A DNA stretch of 64,000 bases from Xiphias gladius. Taxonomy: Eukaryota; Chordata; Actinopteri; Istiophoriformes; Xiphiidae. The position numbers and the translations under genes are program-made. The stretch is taken from assembly GCF_016859285.1 (NCBI RefSeq), contig NC_053413.1:18309501-18373500 (forward strand), read 5' to 3'. Below the pieces are notes generated by a model that saw only the letters and a list, made by a program, of their open reading frames with translations, did no database searches and was not told the DNA's origin. The number at the start of each line of letters is the position of its first letter. The stretch's first letter is position 1. Positions 50,521-64,000 of this stretch are shown here, piece after piece.

Positions 50521-51477
50521 ATGTTCTGCATGGTGCGTGTCTCTCTTGAACTTCTTGAGTATTGTGACAGTGCCACCATTTGTCTGCCTTCAATTTCCTC
50601 TAAAGATGTTGTTGTTGTTGTTGTTGTTTTTGTCTTTTTGTTTGTGTTTCAAATGGAAAAGACTGAGAGACGAGTGGGAACAAATCAGGCTCACATTCAG
50701 AAACAACCAAACATATGAGACGGGAAGCTGAAATCTCTTTTTTTTCCCCAGATGTACAATTCCACAACAACTAAGTGATTGCAACCACAGAGTTTAGCAC
50801 AATGTTAAATTGTGGCCACATCTCATACCTTTAGGAAAACAATGTTGCTGATTGGAGGTATGATGGTTCATCTGACTCATTTACACGTTCCACAAAGCAT
50901 CATTTCCATTTCCATTACATCTTAATTGCAGCATAATGGTAACATGCAGGACAAATATAGAAGCAGACCTGGATAATTTAGTATTTCTACATTCTTTTTG
51001 TAGACTTCCCTGTTACCAAATTGGTGAGGCTAGCCTTATTGCAGAACGATAAGTGTGATTATCTTAAGAAATTTAGGGAATCACAGGCGTTTCTTAACCA
51101 AAACTACTCTGTATAAATCCTCCTAAAATGATAACCCCTCCAATTTATTCAAGGAAAAAAAAAACAAAAAAAATGCAATAATAGCAAGAAAGATGACATC
51201 CTCCAGCTTCTAGATTAAAAACTTGAGCCTGCAGATTTTAACCAGATATGTGTTTTAAAGTAAAAAATAACCTCTGGCTGTGTAGCTGATTGAACAAATC
51301 TACCTTCCACTTCAGCCATTCAGTGCTGAGGACACTTACTTCATGGCCTGTGTAATTTTTCTGGGGATTTTGACACGCAAAAGAAGTTCCATGTGGTAGG
51401 CATTTCATTGGCTGATTCAATGACTTTTACAGTCAGGAAGTGAAAATGTTATTACTTTTCTGGCCAATAAATAAAAC

Positions 51478-51700
51478 ATTTCTTCGACTATATCTTTTTA
51501 GCAGTGTGAAGCAGGCAGCCTTTAGATCTTTGTCTAAGGTGCTCTAATCAATATTTTTGTATTGACAATCAGTCAGATGACAAGGTTGTGTGTTTATGAA
51601 AGGGGCTGCTTGCAGTGACGAACCCACAGAGAATTATCATCCGACTCTGCAGCTTCTTCCGGCTCTAAGGAGCTTTTTAGTGTCTTTTAAAGGTACCATA
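51478..51700 (+). mobile_element. Teleost repeat of the GAGAATTATCATCCGACTC type, copy 1
   Basis: The words CTCTAATCAATATTTTTGTA, GCAGTGACGAACCCACAGAG and AATTATCATCCGACTCTGCA recur in order in a second copy at about 54,150-54,330. Confidence 0.7.
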
Positions 51701-51730
51701 TGTAAGAATTTGAAGACATGTACATGTTTT

Positions 51731-51970
51731 AAATGGTAAATGGACTGCATTTATATAGCACTTTTCTAGTCTTATTGACCACTCAAAGCGCTTTACACTA
51801 CATGCCAATTCACTCATTCATACACACACACGCACACACTCTGATGGCATAGCCGTCAGGGGCAATTTGGGGTTCAGTATTTTGCCCGAGGACACTGCGA
51901 CATTTGGAATGGAGGAGCCAGGGATCAAACCACCGACCTTCCAATTAGTGGACGACCCACTCTACCTCCT
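51731..51970 (+). mobile_element. Teleost repeat of the AAATGGTAAATGGACTGC type
   Basis: Nearly full-length dispersed fish repeat. It begins AAATGGTAAATGGACTGCAT, contains CACTCAAAGCGCTTTACACT and GGGGTTCAGTATTTTGCCCG, then AGGGATCAAACCACCGACCT, and ends CTCTACCTCCTGA. Confidence 0.85.
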
Positions 51971-53490
51971 GATATTAATCAATTTGCCATTGCCAACATC
52001 TAAACAGATTGCAATGTAACTTAAAAGCCTGACACCTTCCCCAACTTTCTCGGTTGCCTATAACAGCCTGTGGACGGATTTCTATGTGGAGGACTCGGGA
52101 CAAATTTCTCGGGAAAATCCAAAGGTTGTGACCTTCATGCTTGCTCCCGACTCCCCCTCCTTGCCCTTCTTGGTGAGCGCTAGACAAAGCTTGCTAGCTA
52201 GCTAATGCTGACATACCATATAAATGCAGTCAATGTATCATGCAGTGAGAATGGATTAGTTCAACGTCGCTACCCTATATTGTGCAAGCTGATATTGATA
52301 TTATGCATGAATCAAACTATTGTCTCATATAGCCAGACCTATCTCCACACTTCATTTTAGCGCTGTGCCAGTGCTTGAGAGTCAAGTATAGTTTATAGTC
52401 ACATAGTTTATAGTCAAACTATAATAACAGTGCAACTTACCTCATCTATCAACATGATGCCTGTCAATCATGTTCAGTCTCGTGTATGTCACTTCACTGT
52501 TTTGCCCGATGCCCAGGATGCTAACTCATGCCTACCTAGTGAGAGAAACGGGATGCTGACTGCAGTTCATTTAATGGCCACCAGTGTCATTAATAACAAG
52601 GGTTTTCTGAATGCTACATATATACCTTTAACCTGTTTTGGGTTTACTACACGAAATTTAACTTTTTTTTGGCTCAGTTTCACTGCTCTCATTAGCATAC
52701 TTTCCAGACATGGCAGACACCTGTTTTCGGAATAAAGACAGCTCTAAAACCCCGCCGTACACTACCTGTCCAGCACCAGATGACAAAGGTAGCAACTAGC
52801 TGGTGAACAAAGCTGAGCATTTAGCTATAAAGAGCCAGGTATTTCCCTCAGACCTTGGTGGAGACCCAAAGCAGAGCTATGGAGATTGAATATTGGATTT
52901 ACATTTACAAGGCCAGAAACCAAACTCCAAATGAATACTAATGCTCAGCCAAAGATGAGACTTGGTCCAGCTAAACTGTCCCAACATACGGGATATTGAA
53001 CACAATATGACTGTCAGTTCACAAACGTCACTGACTCTCAATAAGCCGTTCCAGTCTGTCACATGAATCTCCCAATATAAGACTGTACACAGCGAATAAA
53101 GACTGGTCATTGTCATAACCAGGACAGCCACATGACAGCGCTGATGTCTGATGTATGACTGTCTATCTGTCGCCCTACATCCTCACCCGAACTAATGATG
53201 ACCTTTGATTCCCGCAAGATGTCAGGAGACGAGAGAAAAAATGCAAACGCACCCAATTAATTTAGGGCGAAGAGGACTGGAACGTGTGAGCATGTCATGC
53301 TGCTGGAGTGAATGGTGAGGGGCTCAAGGAAAGACGAAGCACAGTATAATTAGGATTCAGGAAGCCCTTTGTCAAAAATAATTAAAGCTGACAGCCACTG
53401 TAGAGTAGAGAGGAAGAGAGCAGAAAACCCCTTCAAACTACAAGCTTCACTTTAACACACACTCTACATAGTCTTTCAGTCTCTGTGCCT
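51971..53490. other. Gene-poor stretch between repeats
   Basis: No exon with family resemblance on either strand. Repeat-like wording continues in places (for example CTTGCTAGCTAGCTAATGCT near 52,185), but families were not assigned. Confidence 0.4.
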
Positions 53491-53524
53491 CGCTCTCTCT
53501 CTCTCTTTCTCTCTCCCTCTCTCT

Positions 53525-53563
<39 letters not shown>

Positions 53564-53580
53564 ACGCACACACACACACC

Positions 53581-53643
<63 letters not shown>
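53491..53643. repeat. Compound (CT)n-(CA)n microsatellite
   Basis: About 35 bp of CT-rich repeat followed by about 115 bp of CA dinucleotides, with two CCCACGCA interruptions. Confidence 0.97.
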
Positions 53644-53645
<2 letters not shown>

Positions 53646-54056
53646 CCTGCAGTAGCATTCATCATCCTGGCTTGCTTGGAAACTGCATACTGGGCAATAA
53701 AACAGATGACAGACTAATAGAGACAATAAAGGCAATTGGGGTATCTACGCATTCAGTCTTTTGAAATTAAGTGGAACAATATCATTATTAGAGGTGACGG
53801 TTTCAGCGGTGTGCAGACAGCTCAGATCCCACCTTCTCACCAAATCTGTTTGAGGTCTGACGAGCAACCTTGCACTTTAGCACGGAAAAGGAAACTGTCT
53901 ACATTACTTGGCTAATTATCAGTTTAGTCCCAAAAAAAGAAAGATCTTTCCTCTATTTGGCTTAACACATAACTTTCCAAAATTACCACAAAGATGAACA
54001 TTAAAAATGTTTATCTGTGTGACACTACTGGACATCTATGAAATGGTTCAATTAAA

Positions 54057-54500
54057 GTGAGACTTTGTAACTTTCTGAACAGTGGCCACTGTGGCCTTGG
54101 GTGGCAATTAAAGGACAATGGCACATTGAATTTTTCTCATTTTAAAACTGCACTAATCAATATTTTTATATTAACAATAGGTCAAATAAGAATATTTAAT
54201 TTGAAAGAGATACGTGCAGTAATGAACCCAATGAGAATTATCACCCAACACTGAGCGCCATGGATTTTATAACCTGTTTTAGCTCATTGTTTCTGTTTTC
54301 CGGTCCGGAAAATAAACAGCTAGTGAACATAGAGGAACATTTAGCAGCTAAGGATCGTTATGTTTATCACAAACAAAACAGAACTTTAAAGAGACTGAGT
54401 GTTGAACTCAGGTGGCCAGAAACAACATGTCCGTCACAGCTTTATAAGGTAATATGTCAATTCTTGTTCTGCTGCCCCTTGTGGCCAAAATAATAATAAT
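54057..54500 (+). mobile_element. Teleost repeat of the GAGAATTATCATCCGACTC type, copy 2
   Basis: Shares with 51,478-51,700 the words CACTAATCAATATTTTTATA and GCAGTAATGAACCCAATGAG, then AATTATCACCCAACACTGAG. It continues to a TGCTGCCCCTTGTGGCC ending near 54,480. An AAT trinucleotide run follows at about 54,488. Confidence 0.65.
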
Positions 54501-55610
54501 AATAATAAAAATTGATTAAGTAATTTCCATTACGGATATAATTTTTAGGTAACCTTCACTGAAAGTGAGAGGAATAGGTGCAGTGTGTTAATTTCTTGAT
54601 TTACTTTTGTAATAAAACATTATTTTAATATGTGACATGCGAAAATGTTCTGTAACAGTAGCACAAGTCGATTATAGGATATAAGAGTCATGAAGTCAGT
54701 GAAGTGACCCACTAATGTCAGTTACACAGCAGTACCACATAAACTACTGGTCATACCGGACTAGATAATACTGTAGCAGCAAAACGCCCGAGTGTATTGA
54801 ACCGAGCAAGTACGGTTTCATTTCTAAAATTCAACTTTTTAATTGAAAAAGTAAAAAAAGTAATTTTTTTCACACATTATGTGTCTCACTTTAATTTAAC
54901 CCCTTTGTTATGTTACATGAGTGACATTTTGTGAACGATATGCTCACCTTTGGTCTTTAATAGTTTAATGAATAAAGATAGGAAATGACTAAAAACTATG
55001 GATTTAAGTTTCTGTTTGTCTTCCTATAAACTCTTAACACAACTGAAACACAAAATGAGACAAATCATAGACTGTTACATTTATTTTGTTTCTACAAAAT
55101 CATTTCTGAATCATCATGCAAATGAGACTTTCTTGTATATTCTCTCTGTGAAGTACAGCCTGCAGGAATGGAATATTTTAACCAGTTGTACACATATTCA
55201 AGGTTTTAAGCAGCATAAAATTCTCTTCAATTGTACCTTTTTTAAGCTTGGCACAGACAATCTATCTCTCATACTCACAAATACAAAGACCTACAGTATA
55301 ATACATCTTTCATAACTGGAATAACAACAGACGAAGCCATATTTTTCGTGCTAAACTGACATGTCTCTGAATTCATTTATTCATCTCCTGTTTTCTTTTG
55401 TTTTCTGACACAAAACAGTGCCCTGTGTACTGTCCTACAATGTCTAAATGTAACAGCTGTAGAGGCTGAAGTGCGTCGTCACAGAGACCACCAGAGCCGC
55501 CGTAGAGAAGGCACTTAATAGTGACAGGTAAATTGTGATTGGCTGAGTTCTTATTGTTGTGGTTGGTGAGCTCCTCCCTTTGTGAACGGAGGAAAAACAG
55601 ATGTGGAAAT
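54501..55610. other. 3' flank of gpt2l
   Basis: AT-rich DNA beyond the gpt2l stop codon. TTTATT at 55376-55381 is AATAAA on -, about 230 bp past the stop codon, and is the likely poly(A) signal. The 105-codon frame at 54,998-55,315 has no family resemblance and was not accepted as a gene. Confidence 0.45.
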
Positions 55611-61372
<5,762 letters not shown>

Positions 61373-64000
61373 CTGCAGAACATAAACACAACATACAGAA
61401 ATGATTATATATCAGAAGGAGGACAAAAAAATATTTTTGAATGGTGAGAGCATTTATTCACTTATTCACATACAAGCAATAGTTTTACAGTGACTGCCCA
61501 TTAGGAACCCCGACTCAAACTGTCAGAGAGAAAAGGGTTGGCTGAGAACCGCCACTGCACCTAAACAACCTTGTCCCCGTGCCTGCCCACAAGCTTAAAC
61601 ACAAACCTAACCTTTCCATTAACATGTTTATGCCACTAGAGGCTGAGCGCCCAGCAGCTGCAGAGTACACAGTGGGGTAGTGGTTTACTCATAACCACTT
61701 GAAGGGTTGAAATTTATTGGCTGTTGGTTGTACTCAATCAGTTATATTCCTCCACCAGGAGCATATAATGAAATGGTGGACACTGAAATATTCAAAAAGT
61801 TACAATTCTAAATAGCTTTACAGTTCTTGGAGTAACCTGTTACCTATAAACTCATGAAGTCAGTTTCACCATTATTAAGAAAAACATGTAAAGTGTCAAC
61901 TGTTCATTCTCTATGCTAACTTTCTATATTCTTCTCATAACCTCTTACTGATACTCACTGATGCCAGAGTGAAGTACAATTCTTTACTGACAGAAATTAA
62001 GAAATTTTATGCAAACCTACATCTATTCTACACAGTGAACTGGGTTTATTACACTGCTACATTGTACCAGGGACATATACCATTTAGTAAAAAACAATTT
62101 AGTGTATTTGACGCCAATGGTATGTGCAAACAGAGAAACAAAGTTTCAACCCGAGCAAACCACCCTATCATACTGATACCATTTACCCTCTAACACAGGA
62201 TGAGTGACATTCATTATACAGAGGCCTTTGACCTCATTTAGTGTAGGCCAAGTACAGGATTTATGACAACAAAGCAGCAGTGAACTAAATGTCAAAAATA
62301 TATTACCAAAATCAAGGTATGAATTTACTGTCTTTCAGGCCAAAACATTTCAGAAATATAACATCTTGAGCAGCAGAGATCGCTGACAAAGAATAAACAG
62401 CAGTGCAGGCAGACACATGTACAAACACAAGCACGCGCGCACACACATATGCTATCAACACCAGATGTTTGGAACAGCGTGACACTGGAGACAAGCCACA
62501 AGTGGATCCTCAAATTCACACCCTGTCTCAATCAAAAAAATCTTTTTGTTTGATTTGTCCAATCAATCCAGTTCAGATTTTAGGAAACTTGAGTCTCTGG
62601 CTCTCTCATTGGTCACACATAAGAGGCGTCTCTCAGTCTGGACCAATAACACTATACAGGGGGAAAAACACCCCTAGGTCAAACGTACCGCCCATTCATG
62701 ATGTGGATCTTTTAGAAACAAAATGACCTCTGCTCCTGAGAACTGAGTGGAGAGGCCTGTGCTTTTTGTTATCCATCAATGGAAAAAAAAACAGTCAAGC
62801 AAACAAAGCTGAAATTCTAGCAGAAGGTTAAACTGTGCTCTTGACGTAAAGCTCAGGCAGTATTTCTTTTTACTCCCAGGGAATTACAGCAAAGACTTTC
62901 CATTAAAGATGTGAAAAAGTGAAAGCCCTTGGAAATAACATTGTTAACAAAAATAAAGTTCAGATAATAAACTAAAATAAGAAAATTCACTTTGCATCAT
63001 CTAAGTTTTTCTCTAATTCTCAGCCAGTCAATAAAAAACACATCCAATACTCAGACCAATTTCAATGGAAATGCAAACCCAGCATGGCTTCTAGAATGGA
63101 AAACATGTTTAGTGGTTTGCATTTTGGATTTCATTCTGGCAGAATATGTGGAAAGTATCTGACAAAAACTAATCTTGCATATCTTTGGTCCCCATTCGCT
63201 ATCAGCTGGAAGCTCATGGGGACAAAACAAAGACCACAATGTAGTAACTGCATGTGAAGCCTTTGTCTGTGCACTTGTTAAATGGTACACTCAGTTGGCT
63301 CAAAGTTAGTTTTGTTCTATTCCCTGTCAGGAGAAGCTCAGAGCAAGCCCATCTTTAGTATCAGTGGGAAAAAAAAAGAAAGAAAAAAAAAAGAGAAAAA
63401 AAACAGGAACAATGCCATACTTTTACTGTAAATGAAGAACACAGATCTCACTTCCTAAAAACAAGGTGTGTAGGAAAGCAGAGTAGGGGATCACAGAGTG
63501 CATTCATCTGTGTGTGTGTGTATTTAATTCCCAGACAAAAGAGGGAATACCACTGTGACCTATTTACCAAAGTAACCCAACAGCTTTCAACACCGCAATT
63601 TGGGAAAGGAGGTGCTCGTAAAATGAAGGATAATGTGTTTTGACAAAACTTAGAACCACAGTTAAAAGTCTTTAAAAGCACAGCTCTGTTCTTGTGAAAA
63701 CTTAGTACGCTGAGAGGTAGCTGATTACTGGCAGTACATTTTTGCCTTTTGGCTTGATGCTATACTATCGAAAAGTCTGGCAGCGGGAAAATGTGCAGTT
63801 GATGAACAAAGAAACCGCAGTGCTTCTCCTGTCTTAAAGGGAAGTCCAATGAGTAAAAATGTATTAGCAGTTGTAAGAAGTACGGTAATTATCTTATTGC
63901 TCCTCTGAAAATGCTCCCATCCCTCAATATTTTGGCTGAGTTTTACCAGTCGAATCCAAGTGCAATTTCTTCTGCTTTCTGAACACCTAAATGTCAACTC
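61373..64000 (-). other. gpt2l intron extending past the right edge
   Basis: No further gpt2l coding exon could be found upstream of the exon starting at 61,372, so this stretch should be intron. It is AT-rich, with an A-rich tract near 63,370-63,400. The short frames here have no family resemblance. Confidence 0.5.

Noticed and set aside
53433..53735. 100-codon minus-strand frame rich in Cys-Val
   Set aside because: It is translation of the CA microsatellite, as is the His-Thr frame at 1249-1437.
54998..55315. 105-codon frame downstream of gpt2l
   Set aside because: AT-rich, no recognised domain and no splice or promoter context; probably chance.

Overview
This is nuclear DNA from a ray-finned fish, probably a percomorph teleost. 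The evidence is split genes with GT-AG introns, proteins closest to vertebrate MMP16, C1QL3, PTER and alanine aminotransferase 2, dense CA and GA microsatellites, and many interspersed repeats of types common in teleosts. No prokaryotic, plasmid or CRISPR content is visible.

Layout. (1) 1-15,300: a complete ten-exon gene for the membrane-type matrix metalloproteinase MMP16 on the + strand, with a long 3' flank. (2) 15,300-31,600: a local cluster of a small secreted cysteine-rich protein family that I cannot name. It holds two nearly identical intact five-exon genes on + (A, 18,609-19,969; B, 23,295-24,655), a broken copy between them (20,487-21,801), an older two-exon remnant (28,859-29,228), and an intact, strongly diverged paralogue on - (D, 30,500-31,509). 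Around these genes is a mosaic of recent and old segmental duplications, a hAT-like insertion with a paralogous empty site, and a deletion or insertion junction. (3) 36,836-38,872: the three C-terminal coding exons of PTER on +; the first coding part, about 140 residues, is not found. (4) 40,622-41,885: the complete two-exon C1QL3 gene on -, with a 44-bp perfect palindrome in its only intron. (5) 42,000-55,400: a gene-poor stretch of repeats and microsatellites. (6) 55,611-61,372: ten exons of alanine aminotransferase 2-like on -, complete at the 3' end and missing only the N-terminal exons, which lie beyond the right edge.

The genes do not form one pathway. MMP16 is a cell-surface protease, C1QL3 a secreted synaptic organiser, PTER a cytosolic amidohydrolase-fold enzyme and GPT2L an aminotransferase. 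The part most worth follow-up is the secreted cysteine-rich cluster: it shows active copy-number turnover, probable gene conversion, and coordinated loss of one cysteine pair in a paralogue.
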